Positions 8,850 to 17,291 of a DNA stretch of 64,000 nucleotides are shown in pieces. Each line of letters opens with the position of its first letter. The stretch's first letter is position 1. The position numbers and the translations under genes were made by a program. Below the pieces are notes generated by a model that was not told where the DNA came from, searched no databases, and saw nothing but the letters and a program-made list of their open reading frames with translations. This DNA comes from Candidatus Endomicrobium embiratermitis (GTDB taxonomy: Bacteria; Elusimicrobiota; Endomicrobiia; Endomicrobiales; Endomicrobiaceae), in contig WQYI01000001.1 of assembly GCA_009781315.1 (NCBI GenBank), forward strand, positions 186,001 through 250,000, written 5' to 3'.

Positions 8850-9607
8850 TTAGTAATTTATCGGTCGTAATGATCACGAAAAATGAAGAAAATAATATCT
8901 TTAAATCTTTAACCGCGGTTAAAGGTTTAAGCAATGATATAATTGTCGTTGACAGTTGTTCAACGGACAATACCGTAAAAATAGCCGAGAATTTAGGAGC
9001 GAAAGTTTATGAAAGACAGTTTGATTCGTTCGCGAATCAGAAAAATTATGCTTTGTCATTAGCTTCAAACGAATGGGTATTGCATATTGACGCGGATGAA
9101 TTTATTACGGCGGCATTGAGCGATGAAATAAAACTGAATCTTGCGGTTGCGCATGCTGACGGTTTTTACGTGCCCAGGGAAAATTACTTCCTCGGAAGAA
9201 AAATGAAGCATTCCGGGCTTGCTAAAGAATACAGATTGCGTCTTGCCAAAAAAAGCAAATCAAAATATGTCGGAGGTTTAATACATGAAGAATTGGTTTG
9301 CGAAGGAAAAAAAGAATTTTTAAAATGCTCGTTTGAACATCATCCTTATCCCGACCTTAATAAATTTTTTGTTAAGTTTGACCAATATACAACGCTTAGT
9401 GCTTTAAAATTGTTTGAAAAACACAGGAAATTCCGTATTTTAGATATAACAGCCAGACCCGTTATTGAGTTTGTTAAACGCTATTTTGTAAGGTTGGGGC
9501 TGCTTGACGGAATTGAAGGTTTGATCTGGGCTGTTACCGGTATGTTTTATGTTTTTATAAAATATGTGAAACTTTATGAATTGTCAAAAAATAAACCCAA
9601 TGCTTGA
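8846..9607 (+). CDS. Family 2 glycosyltransferase, WaaE/KdtX-like
   Basis: GT2 transferase of the group that adds a beta-linked glucose to the LPS inner core. MITKNEENNI, VVDSCSTDNT, QKNYALSLASNEWVLHIDADE (DAD metal site) and the late GLLDGIEGLIWAVTGMFY are family features. 253 residues is normal. It overlaps the upstream transferase by four bases. The last hydrophobic stretch suggests membrane association. Assignment to LPS core synthesis is from family knowledge only. Confidence 0.85.
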   Translation: MISNLSVVMITKNEENNIFKSLTAVKGLSNDIIVVDSCSTDNTVKIAENLGAKVYERQFDSFANQKNYALSLASNEWVLHIDADEFITAALSDEIKLNLAVAHADGFYVPRENYFLGRKMKHSGLAKEYRLRLAKKSKSKYVGGLIHEELVCEGKKEFLKCSFEHHPYPDLNKFFVKFDQYTTLSALKLFEKHRKFRILDITARPVIEFVKRYFVRLGLLDGIEGLIWAVTGMFYVFIKYVKLYELSKNKPNA

Positions 9608-9632
9608 AATAAAGGAACATTTGTGATAATTT

Positions 9633-9641
9633 TGCTATAAT
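9633..9641 (+). promoter_or_regulatory. Extended -10 promoter, leaderless spacing, for the pyr operon
   Basis: TTTGCTATAAT with TATAAT at 9636-9641. The pyrK ATG is at 9648, six bases further on, so the predicted transcript starts at or next to the first codon. No Shine-Dalgarno sequence lies in front of this ATG, which agrees with leaderless initiation. A convincing -35 box is absent. Confidence 0.62.
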
Positions 9642-9647
9642 TACGCC

Positions 9648-10502
9648 ATGGCAAAACGCTTTGATAAAACATATAAAATCATTTCAAATAAAGAAATATG
9701 CGCGGGCTATTTTGAACTGAAAGTAAAAGCCGGAGTTCAAGTCATTAAAGCCTGCAATCCCGGTCAGTTTTTTATGATTTCCGTTCCGGGAGTTTTTTTA
9801 CGCCGCCCTATAAGCGTTCACGACGCTAAAAACGGCGTTATTTCTTTTTTATACAAAATAGTCGGCAAAGGTACTAAAAATCTTTCGCAGTTACAATCAG
9901 GCGAAATTTCTATGCTTGGCCCTTTAGGCAACGGCTATCCGTTTTTACCCTCGCCCCTTGCGGGAGAGGGTGGGACAAAGTCCCGGGTGAGGGGTTGCTT
10001 TTATCCTATTATAATTGCAGGCGGCACAGGCATAGCTTCCGTACATTTCTTAGCAGTCAAATTAAAAAACAAAGGAACTTTGTACTACGGAGCGAAAACA
10101 AAGAAAGATTTGTTATGTTTGGATAAATTCAAAAAAGCAGGCTGGAAAACAATTGTCTCTACTGAAGACGGTTCACAAGGACATAAAGGACTTATAACAA
10201 ACATATTAAAAGAAAAAATTACGAATTACGAATTACGAATTACGAATAATAAGTCTGTCATTGCGAGGAGCAGGTGCGACGCGGCAATCCAGAATATGCT
10301 GTATGTCTGTGGACCCACGCCAATGATGAAAGCCGTATTTAAAATAGCAAAAGAAAAAAATATAAGCGGATACGCTTCGCTTGAAGAAAAAATGGCGTGC
10401 GGCATAGGCAACTGCCAAGGCTGCGCCGTAAAAGTATCGGGAAAAACCAAAATGACATGCAAAGACGGCCCCGTCTTTGCAATAGAGGAAATTGAGATAT
10501 AA
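9648..10502 (+). CDS. pyrK: Dihydroorotate dehydrogenase electron-transfer subunit, with two in-frame repeat insertions
   Basis: FAD and 2Fe-2S subunit that passes electrons from dihydroorotate dehydrogenase B (PyrD, downstream) to NAD+. The ferredoxin-reductase fold is seen in PGQFFMISVPGVFLRRPISV, GTKNLSQL, LGPLGNGYPF, IIIAGGTGIASVHF and YVCGPTPMMKAV. The C-terminal CGIGNCQGCAVKV and a later MTCK carry the four cluster cysteines. At 284 residues it is longer than usual. The excess is two stretches, about 9944-10000 (LPSPLAGEGG...VRGCF) and 10217-10294 (ITNYELRITNN...RCDAAIQ), which are translated copies of two intergenic repeat families. Without them the length would be near 240. Both keep frame and lie between conserved blocks, so the protein may still work. 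Confidence 0.93.
   Translation: MAKRFDKTYKIISNKEICAGYFELKVKAGVQVIKACNPGQFFMISVPGVFLRRPISVHDAKNGVISFLYKIVGKGTKNLSQLQSGEISMLGPLGNGYPFLPSPLAGEGGTKSRVRGCFYPIIIAGGTGIASVHFLAVKLKNKGTLYYGAKTKKDLLCLDKFKKAGWKTIVSTEDGSQGHKGLITNILKEKITNYELRITNNKSVIARSRCDAAIQNMLYVCGPTPMMKAVFKIAKEKNISGYASLEEKMACGIGNCQGCAVKVSGKTKMTCKDGPVFAIEEIEI
9948..9994. repeat. GC-rich palindromic repeat inserted in pyrK
   Basis: The element starts CCCTCGCCCCTTGCGGGAG and ends TCCCGGGTGAGGGG. Its ends match the intergenic element at 6352-6456, but here it lies in frame between the PyrK motifs LGPLGNGYPF and IIIAGGTGIASV. Confidence 0.88.
10217..10294. repeat. ATTACGA arm plus CATTGCGAGGAGC repeat inserted in pyrK
   Basis: Four tandem ATTACGA units (10218-10249) run into GTCATTGCGAGGAGC and GCGACGCGGCAATCC, a common intergenic palindrome type. 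It is read in frame as ITNYELRITNN... and VIARSRCDAAIQ. The tandem arm is shared with 6311-6336 and 55535-55553. Confidence 0.88.
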
Positions 10503-10521
10503 AAGCGGAGCGTGGAGAATA

Positions 10522-11238
10522 ATGAATATTCTTTCCAAATTAAAGGAAGAACAATCTGTTAAGCTTAAAGGCGGATTATATCATCAGACTCAAGTTAAAT
10601 TGTGTTATAATTCAAACCGCATAGAAGGTAGCCGCTTGTCGGAAGAGCAAACACGCTATATATTTGAGACAAACACTATAAACACGGCTCCTGATGACAC
10701 GGCAAATGTTGACGATATTATAGAAACCGTCAATCATTTCGCGTGTTTTGATTATATGCTTGATGCCGCGGATAAAAATTTGTCGGAAGTTATAATTAAA
10801 GAGTTTCACCGCATATTGAAAACCAACACTTCAGATTCTAAAAAAGAATGGTTTAACATCGGAGAGTACAAGTCCAAACCGAATATGATAGGCGATATGG
10901 AAACAACCGCTCCTAAGGAAACATCCAAAGCCGTTTCCGATTTGATTTCCTCGTATCATTCTAAGCCGGTTGTTTCTTTTGAAAATATAATCGAGTTTCA
11001 CTACATGTTTGAAAAAATACATCCGTTTCAAGACGGCAACGGGCGCGTCGGAAGAATGATAATGTTTAAAGAATGTTTGAAATTTAACATAATGCCTTTC
11101 ATTATTGACGAACGTCATAAACTCTTTTATTACAGAGGCTTGAGAGAATTTAAAAACGCGCCGGGATATCTTTTGGATACTTGCCGTTCTGCGCAGGATG
11201 AATATGAAAAATTTGCGACATACTTTGAGGCTAAATAA
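10522..11238 (+). CDS. Fic-domain protein (adenylyltransferase, class II)
   Basis: Fic proteins usually transfer AMP from ATP to a hydroxyl side chain of a target protein. The active-site motif is intact and canonical, HPFQDGNGRVGR (about residues 167-178). An N-terminal SNRIEG (about residue 31) fits the S/TxxxE inhibitory helix placed before the Fic core, which defines class II. I chose the ATG at 10522 (GGAG four bases upstream) over an in-frame ATG at 10492 that lies inside pyrK. The gene sits between pyrK and pyrD with gaps of 19 and 3 bases, so it is cotranscribed with pyrimidine genes. No antitoxin-like partner is visible. The target is unknown. Confidence 0.9.
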   Translation: MNILSKLKEEQSVKLKGGLYHQTQVKLCYNSNRIEGSRLSEEQTRYIFETNTINTAPDDTANVDDIIETVNHFACFDYMLDAADKNLSEVIIKEFHRILKTNTSDSKKEWFNIGEYKSKPNMIGDMETTAPKETSKAVSDLISSYHSKPVVSFENIIEFHYMFEKIHPFQDGNGRVGRMIMFKECLKFNIMPFIIDERHKLFYYRGLREFKNAPGYLLDTCRSAQDEYEKFATYFEAK

Positions 11239-11241
11239 AAA

Positions 11242-12150
11242 ATGAAACCGGATTTAAGCGTCGATTTTGCGGGAATAAAATTAAAGAATCCTGTGCTTAC
11301 GGCATCGGGAACTTTCGGTTACGGCTATGAACTTGCCGATTTGATTCATTTAAAGAAACTCGGCGGAATCGTTACAAAAACTATAACTCTTGAACCTCGT
11401 CAGGGAAATCCGCAGCCCAGAATCGCAGAAGTCGAAAGCGGTATGCTTAACACGATAGGCTTGCAAAATATCGGCGTTAAGGCGTTCGTTGAAGGACCGT
11501 TAGAGAAACTTTCTAAAACCGGCGTTCCTGTTTTTGTAAGCGTTGCCGGAGCCAGTGTTTCCGATTATTTCGAAGTTGCCAAAATATTAAAAATGCATAA
11601 ATGCGTGTCCGCAATAGAGTTAAATTTGTCCTGCCCGAATTTAAAGAAAAAAATAGTCTGCCACGATTTACCTTTGATGACGGATGTTATAAAGCAGGTA
11701 AAAAAAGTTTCTAAAGTTCCCGTAATTGCAAAACTGTCGCCGCTTGTTACGGATATTGCTGAACTTGCTTTAACGGCTCAAAATGCGGGAGCAGACGGGG
11801 TAACTTTAACAAATACTTATCCCGCGATGGCTATAGACGTAAAAACTTTCAAACCCAAACTTTCGACCGTAAAAGGCGGAATGTCCGGAGCATGCGTTAA
11901 ACCTATGTCCGTAAGGTGCGTTTACGACGCGTATCCCTCTTTAAAAATTCCTATAATCGGCTGCGGCGGAATAATGACAGGTGAAGACGCGGTTGAATTT
12001 ATACTTGCGGGAGCTGCAGCCGTCAGCGTAGGCACGGCAAGTTTAGCGTCTCCTGAAAATCTGATAAAAGTTATCGACGGAATTGAAGAAATATTAAAAG
12101 AAAAACAGATAAAGTCTGTCAAAAATATAATAGGAAAAGTCAACTCATGA
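11242..12150 (+). CDS. pyrD: Dihydroorotate dehydrogenase B, catalytic subunit
   Basis: FMN enzyme that oxidises dihydroorotate to orotate and works as a heterotetramer with PyrK. GIKLKNPVLTASGTFGYG, the AIELNLSCPN segment with the active-site cysteine of class 1B enzymes, NTYPAMAID and GCGGIMTGEDAVEFILAGA (FMN phosphate site) are present. 302 residues is typical. It overlaps pyrF by four bases. Separation from pyrK by fic is unusual, because the two subunit genes are normally adjacent. Confidence 0.96.
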   Translation: MKPDLSVDFAGIKLKNPVLTASGTFGYGYELADLIHLKKLGGIVTKTITLEPRQGNPQPRIAEVESGMLNTIGLQNIGVKAFVEGPLEKLSKTGVPVFVSVAGASVSDYFEVAKILKMHKCVSAIELNLSCPNLKKKIVCHDLPLMTDVIKQVKKVSKVPVIAKLSPLVTDIAELALTAQNAGADGVTLTNTYPAMAIDVKTFKPKLSTVKGGMSGACVKPMSVRCVYDAYPSLKIPIIGCGGIMTGEDAVEFILAGAAAVSVGTASLASPENLIKVIDGIEEILKEKQIKSVKNIIGKVNS

Positions 12151-12791
12151 AAAAAATAATACTTGCGCTAGATGTGTATGATTTTGCAAAAGCCGAACAG
12201 CTTGTAAAAGATACTAAAGATTATATCGATATTTACAAAGTCGGTCCGATACTGTTTTTGCAATCGGGAAAAGAAATAATAAAAATGATAAAAGATAACG
12301 GGAAGAAGGTTTTTCTCGATTTAAAATTTCACGATATACCAGCGACTGTTAGAAGAGCCGTTGAGTCAGCCAAAGAGTTGGGAGTTTACAGCTTGACCGT
12401 TCATTCAGTCGGCGGGGAAGAAATGCTAAAAGCCGCTGTTTCCGTTTCAAACAGTCCGAAAATTTGGGCTGTTACTGTTTTGACAAGCCAGGTTACTAAG
12501 CCCGAAGAAGTGATAAAAAGGGCAAAACTTGCCAAAGAATGCGGAGTTGACGGAGTAATAGCTTCGCCTCTTGAAATAACGGCTATTAAAAAAGAATGCG
12601 GTAGGGGTTTTCAGGTAGTTACTCCCGGAATAAGGCCTTCAAAAGCCGATGACGACCAAAAAAGGATTGCGACTCCGGAAAGCGCGGTAAAAGACGGAGC
12701 GGATTTTATAGTTGTAGGCAGGCCTATTTTGGAAGCGCCAAATCCCGCGGAAGCGGCAAAAGCAATATACGAAAGCATAAAAAATATATAA
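12147..12791 (+). CDS. pyrF: Orotidine 5'-phosphate decarboxylase
   Basis: Final step of UMP synthesis, decarboxylation of OMP. The catalytic DLKFHDIP motif (Lys and Asp of the DxKxxD array, about residue 58) and the phosphate-binding VVGRPILEAPNP region near the C-terminus are intact. 214 residues places it with the short bacterial class I enzymes. Start overlaps the pyrD stop (ATGA). Confidence 0.96.
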   Translation: MKKIILALDVYDFAKAEQLVKDTKDYIDIYKVGPILFLQSGKEIIKMIKDNGKKVFLDLKFHDIPATVRRAVESAKELGVYSLTVHSVGGEEMLKAAVSVSNSPKIWAVTVLTSQVTKPEEVIKRAKLAKECGVDGVIASPLEITAIKKECGRGFQVVTPGIRPSKADDDQKRIATPESAVKDGADFIVVGRPILEAPNPAEAAKAIYESIKNI

Positions 12792-12802
12792 GGAACGGTA
12801 AA

Positions 12803-13393
12803 ATGGAAAAGGAAGAAGTCATAAAACTATTCGGTAAAAACCATGCTCTTTTGAGAGGACATTTTAAACTTTCAAGCGGCTTGCACTCCGACACTTATTT
12901 TCAGTCGGCTTTGATTTTACAGCATCCAGCGGAAGCCGAAAAACTTGCGAAAGAGCTTGCGAAAAAAATCATAGATGCAAAAATTAAAATCGATGTTGTA
13001 GTATCCCCAGCTATGGGCGGTATTATAATAGGTCACGAAGTGGCTCGAGCTTTAGGAACAAGAGCGATTTTTACCGAACGAGTTGATGGAAAAGTTATTC
13101 TTCGACGCCTTTTTTCTGTAGCTAAAGCTGAAAAAGTCCTGATAGTTGAAGACGTTGTGACAACAGGCCTTTCGACTCAGGAAGTTATAGGTGCTTTAAA
13201 AGCCGATGTTGTCGCGGTAGTCTCTCTTGTGGACAGAAGCGCCGGTAAAGTTGATTTTGGAGTTCCTAGATTTTCTCTTTTAAGCCTTGAAGTAAAAAGT
13301 TATAAAGAAGAAGAATGCCCTATGTGCAAAGAAGGTAAACCGCTTATTAAGCCTGGAAGCAGAACACAAAGAATAAGCAAAGTCCGGAAGTAG
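12803..13393 (+). CDS. pyrE: Orotate phosphoribosyltransferase
   Basis: Joins orotate and PRPP to give OMP, upstream of PyrF in the pathway. The PRPP-binding signature VLIVEDVVTTGLST (about residues 112-125) is intact and the flexible-loop lysines precede it. The C-terminal CPMCKEGKPLIKPGSR is a tail seen in the longer bacterial and archaeal-like PyrE group. It is the last gene of the pyr cluster. pyrB, pyrC and carAB are not in the window. Confidence 0.95.
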   Translation: MEKEEVIKLFGKNHALLRGHFKLSSGLHSDTYFQSALILQHPAEAEKLAKELAKKIIDAKIKIDVVVSPAMGGIIIGHEVARALGTRAIFTERVDGKVILRRLFSVAKAEKVLIVEDVVTTGLSTQEVIGALKADVVAVVSLVDRSAGKVDFGVPRFSLLSLEVKSYKEEECPMCKEGKPLIKPGSRTQRISKVRK

Positions 13394-13427
13394 AAAATAA
13401 ATAAAATTATTACTAACGGAGCATAAA

Positions 13428-14390
13428 ATGTCTATTACTTACAAAAAAGCGGGCGTAAATATCGACGCCGGCAACGAGCTTGTTAAAAGGATAAAAAAGA
13501 AACTTCCCAAAATAGGCGGTTTCGGCGGATTGTTTCCCGTTGACGGCACCAAATATAATCTGGTCAGTTCTACCGACGGCGTAGGGACAAAATTAAAAAT
13601 CGCTTTTCTTGTAAACAAACACGATACGGTCGGCATAGATTTAGTCGCTATGAATGTGAACGACCTGATTTGCGTAGGCGCAAAGCCTCTTTTCTTTTTA
13701 GATTATTTTGCCTGCGGAAAACTTAATGTAGGACAGGCTGAAAACGTTATAAAAGGAATAGCTAAAGGCTGTGAAATTTCAGGTTCGCAGCTTATAGGCG
13801 GGGAAACCGCGGAAATGCCCGGTTTTTATAAAGACGGAGAATATGATTTGGCGGGTTTTTCCGTAGGAATAATCGAAAAAGGCAAAGAAATAACCGGAAA
13901 AAATATTAAAGCGGGAGACGTTATAATCGGACTTCCTTCAAGCGGTCCTCATTCAAACGGCTATTCTTTAATAAGAAAAGTTTTTTCCGACGCGGAACTT
14001 AAAAAATACTCTAAAGCTTTGCTTGCTCCCACAAAAATCTATGTTAAAGAAGTTTTAGCGGCTCTTAAAAAATTTAATTTTAAAAAACAAAATATTACGG
14101 GCATAGCCCACATTACCGGCGGAAGTTTTTACGATAAAATAGAAAGAATATTGCCCCAAAACGCAAGAGTCGTAATCGAAAAAAATTCCTGGAAAGTTCC
14201 TGAAATTTTTAAACTTGTTCGGCAAAAAGGAAACGTTCCTGAAAAAGACATTTACAGAACTCTCAATATGGGCATAGGAATGGTTTTGATAGTAAGGCCG
14301 GATGTTGCGCTCGCTGTAAAGAAATTTTTTAAAGATGCGAAAGCAATCGGTTATATAAAAAAGGGCGAACGTGGCGTTGAGATAATATAA
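13428..14390 (+). CDS. purM: Phosphoribosylformylglycinamidine cyclo-ligase (AIR synthetase)
   Basis: ATP-dependent ring closure giving aminoimidazole ribotide, step 5 of purine synthesis. The protein starts SITYKKAGVNIDAGNELV and carries DGVGTKLKIA, VAMNVNDLICVGAKPLFFLDY, GGETAEMPGFY and GLPSSGPHSNGYSLIRKV, all standard for PurM. AACGGAG precedes the start. 320 residues is slightly short but complete. purN follows, then purB beyond one gene. Confidence 0.96.
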   Translation: MSITYKKAGVNIDAGNELVKRIKKKLPKIGGFGGLFPVDGTKYNLVSSTDGVGTKLKIAFLVNKHDTVGIDLVAMNVNDLICVGAKPLFFLDYFACGKLNVGQAENVIKGIAKGCEISGSQLIGGETAEMPGFYKDGEYDLAGFSVGIIEKGKEITGKNIKAGDVIIGLPSSGPHSNGYSLIRKVFSDAELKKYSKALLAPTKIYVKEVLAALKKFNFKKQNITGIAHITGGSFYDKIERILPQNARVVIEKNSWKVPEIFKLVRQKGNVPEKDIYRTLNMGIGMVLIVRPDVALAVKKFFKDAKAIGYIKKGERGVEII

Positions 14391-14433
14391 CGCTTCGTCT
14401 TTTGAGTTTCAATAACTTCTTGAGATACAAGAT

Positions 14434-15033
14434 ATGAAAAAAATAGCGATTTTAGCATCAGGCGGCGGTTCGAATATGCAGGCTATTGCGGATTCCGTAA
14501 AAAACGGGATTCTCAAAGGACTAGCGGAAGTTGTTTTGGTCATTTCAAATAATCCCGACGCTTTTGCTTTAGAAAGAGCCGCAAAAGAAAATATAAAGAC
14601 TGTTTGTATTGAAAGAAAAAAATTCCATGATGAAAAGTCATTTAACTCCGAAATTCTGAAAGAGTTAAGAAAAGCAAAGGCGGATATTATCTGTCTTGCC
14701 GGTTATATGAGAATTGTCGGTAAAGAAATTATAGACGCGTATCCTCAAAAAGTTTTAAATATTCATCCTGCTTTGCTTCCGAAATTCGGCGGTAAGGGAA
14801 TGTACGGGCATCACGTTCATGAATCTGTTGTCGCGGCTAAAGAAAAAAAATCAGGCGCGACGGTTCATTTTGTCGATGAAAATTATGATACGGGAAGTAT
14901 TGTCATTCAGCGCGAAGTTCCGGTTTTTGAAACGGATACACCCGCTGACGTAGCAAAACGCGTTTTAGAAGTCGAACACAAAATTTATCCGGAGGCTGTA
15001 TGCAAAGTGATAACCAGACCAGACCAAATATAA
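14434..15033 (+). CDS. purN: Phosphoribosylglycinamide formyltransferase
   Basis: Uses 10-formyl-tetrahydrofolate to formylate GAR, step 3 of purine synthesis. The catalytic Asn and His in LNIHPALLPKF (about residues 106-116) and the Asp in DENYDTGSIV are present, with the usual GHHVHESV loop. 199 residues. Its last 34 bases overlap the next gene, whose ribosome binding site lies inside purN. Confidence 0.95.
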   Translation: MKKIAILASGGGSNMQAIADSVKNGILKGLAEVVLVISNNPDAFALERAAKENIKTVCIERKKFHDEKSFNSEILKELRKAKADIICLAGYMRIVGKEIIDAYPQKVLNIHPALLPKFGGKGMYGHHVHESVVAAKEKKSGATVHFVDENYDTGSIVIQREVPVFETDTPADVAKRVLEVEHKIYPEAVCKVITRPDQI

Positions 15034-15761
15034 AAGGATATGTCATTCACGTTAAAGACGATACCGTGCGTGAAAAACATATGAAAGAGCAAATCGAAAA
15101 TATAAGCATGCCCGTTGATTTTATTCTGGACGGAGAACAGAAAGATATCACCAAAGAAATTATTGAAAATTTTTTTAGCGGTTATATGAGAAGCTCTTTA
15201 ATGCAGGGGTTGGAATTAGGAACGGCTTCCTGCACATATAAACATTTGCTGGCTTACAAAGATATCGTTAAAAATAATATTCCATACGGAGTAGTTTTTG
15301 AAAACGACATAATTTTGGAGAAAAATTTTAACGAAATAATTTTCAAAGCTATAGAAGAAATTAAAAAACGGAACTTAAAAAATTTTGTCATAAGCCTTGA
15401 AGACACCATGCTAAGGTATGTCCCAAGGAGCAAAAGAATAAAAGGGCAGCTTATATACAGAAACCCTAATATGATAAGATTTGCCGGTGCTTATCTTTTT
15501 GATATTGAATACGCAAAAAATATGATTAATTACGTCGATATGAAAGGCTGCGACACGGTTATAGATTTGTTTATAAATAAAATAGACATGGAAAAAGTTA
15601 TTGATATATACTGGCTGCATCCGACTATCGCCGCAGGCGGTTCGGTTACCGGAAAATTTGATTCGTATTTTACCCGTGGGAGCAGTTACAAGGGGTTTTT
15701 CCGAAAAATTTCCAGAAATGTCCAAAAAACTTATAAAAAATTTTTATGGAATATGAGATAA
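15000..15761 (+). CDS. Family 25 glycosyltransferase (LPS biosynthesis type)
   Basis: Members of this family add galactose or glucose to lipooligosaccharide. GYVIHVKDDTVREKHMKEQI matches the family N-terminus, SCTYKHLLAYKDIV the central block, and VFENDI (ExD-like metal site, about residues 100-105) the catalytic region. RFAGAYLFDIEYAKNMI is also typical. The start at 15000 is decided by GGAGG at 14991-14995 inside purN. A basic C-terminus (KKFLWNMR) may help membrane attachment. It sits among purine genes with no other glycan gene adjacent, and the acceptor cannot be named. Confidence 0.82.
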   Translation: MQSDNQTRPNIKGYVIHVKDDTVREKHMKEQIENISMPVDFILDGEQKDITKEIIENFFSGYMRSSLMQGLELGTASCTYKHLLAYKDIVKNNIPYGVVFENDIILEKNFNEIIFKAIEEIKKRNLKNFVISLEDTMLRYVPRSKRIKGQLIYRNPNMIRFAGAYLFDIEYAKNMINYVDMKGCDTVIDLFINKIDMEKVIDIYWLHPTIAAGGSVTGKFDSYFTRGSSYKGFFRKISRNVQKTYKKFLWNMR

Positions 15762-15771
15762 AATAAAAAGA

Positions 15772-15912
15772 GTGAAAATGCTAAAAAAGTGTAAAGTTAA
15801 AAGTGAAAATTATGTGTTTTCGCTTTGCGAAAACCGATTAATTCGGTTTCGGCTTTGCCGAAACACGACATTTACACTTTCCACTTCTTACTTTTCACTT
15901 TGTAGTTAAATA
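15772..15912. repeat. Large intergenic inverted repeat, GTGAAAAGTG family
   Basis: Arms made of AAAAGTGAAAATG / AAGTGTAAAGTTAAAAGTG and their reverse complement (ACTTTCCACTTCTTACTTTTC...) enclose two inner hairpins: TTTTCGCTTTGCGAAAA and CGGTTTCGGCTTTGCCGAAAC. The second core and the arms recur at 56452-56555; single arms occur at 52640-52680 and 53951-53994. Confidence 0.85.
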
Positions 15913-15926
15913 AAAAGGAGTTTTAG

Positions 15927-17228
15927 ATGATTTCGCGTTATAGCAAGCCTGAAATGTCTGCTATCTGGTCGGATGAAAACAGATTTCAAAAAATGCTTGA
16001 AATCGAAATTTTTGCCGCGGAAGCAATGTCAAAACTCGGAATTGTTCCTAAAAAAGCGGTTGAAACCGTAAAGAAAAAGGCAAAAATTAACGTCAAAAGA
16101 ATAAATGAAATCGAGCTTACGGTAAAGCACGATGTTATCGCTTTTTTGACTGCCGTTGTGGAAACTACGGGACCTGACGGAAGATATTTACATTTAGGCA
16201 TGACTTCGTCCGACGTTTTGGATACGGCCACGGGCGTTCAAATGAGACAATCAATACAGCTTCTTATAAGCGAAACGAAGAAACTTGCTTTGTTAATATC
16301 CGGACTTGCGAAAAAATATAAAATGACGCCCGTTATGGGCAGAACCCACGGAGTTCACGCCGAGCCTATGACGTTCGGCTTGAAAGCGGCAAACTGGTAC
16401 TCTGAAATTATACGCAATATTGAAAGACTTGAGACGGCTTTGGACGAAGTGAGTTACGGCAAAATTTCGGGCGCAGTGGGAACAATGGCGCATTTAGATC
16501 CGAGTGTTGAAAAATACGTCTGTCAAAAAATGGGTTTAAAGCCTGAACCTGTTTCAACACAGATTGTTCCGCGCGACAGACATTCGGTATATTTTTCCAC
16601 TCTTGCCCATCTTGGCGCGGCTCTTGAAAGAATTGCCGTTGAAATAAGGCATTTGCAAAGAACAGAAGTCGCCGAAGCCGAAGAACCGTTTACAAAAGGT
16701 CAGAAAGGCTCGTCCGCAATGCCGCACAAAAGAAATCCTATAATTTCAGAAAACATATGCGGTCTTGCTAGGCTTTTAAGAGGCTATGCGGCCACGGCTA
16801 TGGAAAACATAGCTTTATGGCATGAAAGAGACATAAGCCATTCGTCAACCGAAAGAATAATGTTTCCCGACGCTTCAATCATTACGCATTATATGCTTGT
16901 AAGAATGCAGACGCTTATTTCCGGGCTCAACGTATATCCGCAGAATATGCAGGCAAATCTTGATAAAACAAAAGACATTATTTTTTCCGGAACGATTTTG
17001 CTTTTTTTGGTTGATAAAGGTCTTTCAAGAGAAAAAGCTTACGCTATGGTGCAATCCGCCGCTTTTGACGCAAGGGACAACAAAATTTCTTTTGAAGAAG
17101 CGTGTTTAAGAAATCCGGAGATAAAAAAGCATCTTACGGCAGCGGAAATAAAAAGAGCCTGCGATATAAAGTCGCAATTTAAAAATATTGATTATATATT
17201 TAAAAGAACATTTGGAAAAACGAAGTAA
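15927..17228 (+). CDS. purB: Adenylosuccinate lyase
   Basis: Fumarase/aspartase-superfamily tetramer that releases fumarate from SAICAR and from adenylosuccinate in purine synthesis. The superfamily signature SSAMPHKRNPI (about residues 268-278) is intact, as are TSSDVLDT and GRTHGVHAEPMTFG. 433 residues is normal. AAAGGAG lies well placed before the ATG. A repeat separates it from the purM-purN unit. Confidence 0.97.
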   Translation: MISRYSKPEMSAIWSDENRFQKMLEIEIFAAEAMSKLGIVPKKAVETVKKKAKINVKRINEIELTVKHDVIAFLTAVVETTGPDGRYLHLGMTSSDVLDTATGVQMRQSIQLLISETKKLALLISGLAKKYKMTPVMGRTHGVHAEPMTFGLKAANWYSEIIRNIERLETALDEVSYGKISGAVGTMAHLDPSVEKYVCQKMGLKPEPVSTQIVPRDRHSVYFSTLAHLGAALERIAVEIRHLQRTEVAEAEEPFTKGQKGSSAMPHKRNPIISENICGLARLLRGYAATAMENIALWHERDISHSSTERIMFPDASIITHYMLVRMQTLISGLNVYPQNMQANLDKTKDIIFSGTILLFLVDKGLSREKAYAMVQSAAFDARDNKISFEEACLRNPEIKKHLTAAEIKRACDIKSQFKNIDYIFKRTFGKTK

Positions 17229-17291
17229 TACTAATAATAAAAAAATATTATTTATTGTCAGCCCCGTACCTACAATCAATGGGAGATAAAA

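Noticed and set aside
9604-9626. TTGAAA or TTGTGA as the -35 box of the pyr promoter
   Set aside because: Spacers to TATAAT would be 26 and 9 bases, outside the working range.
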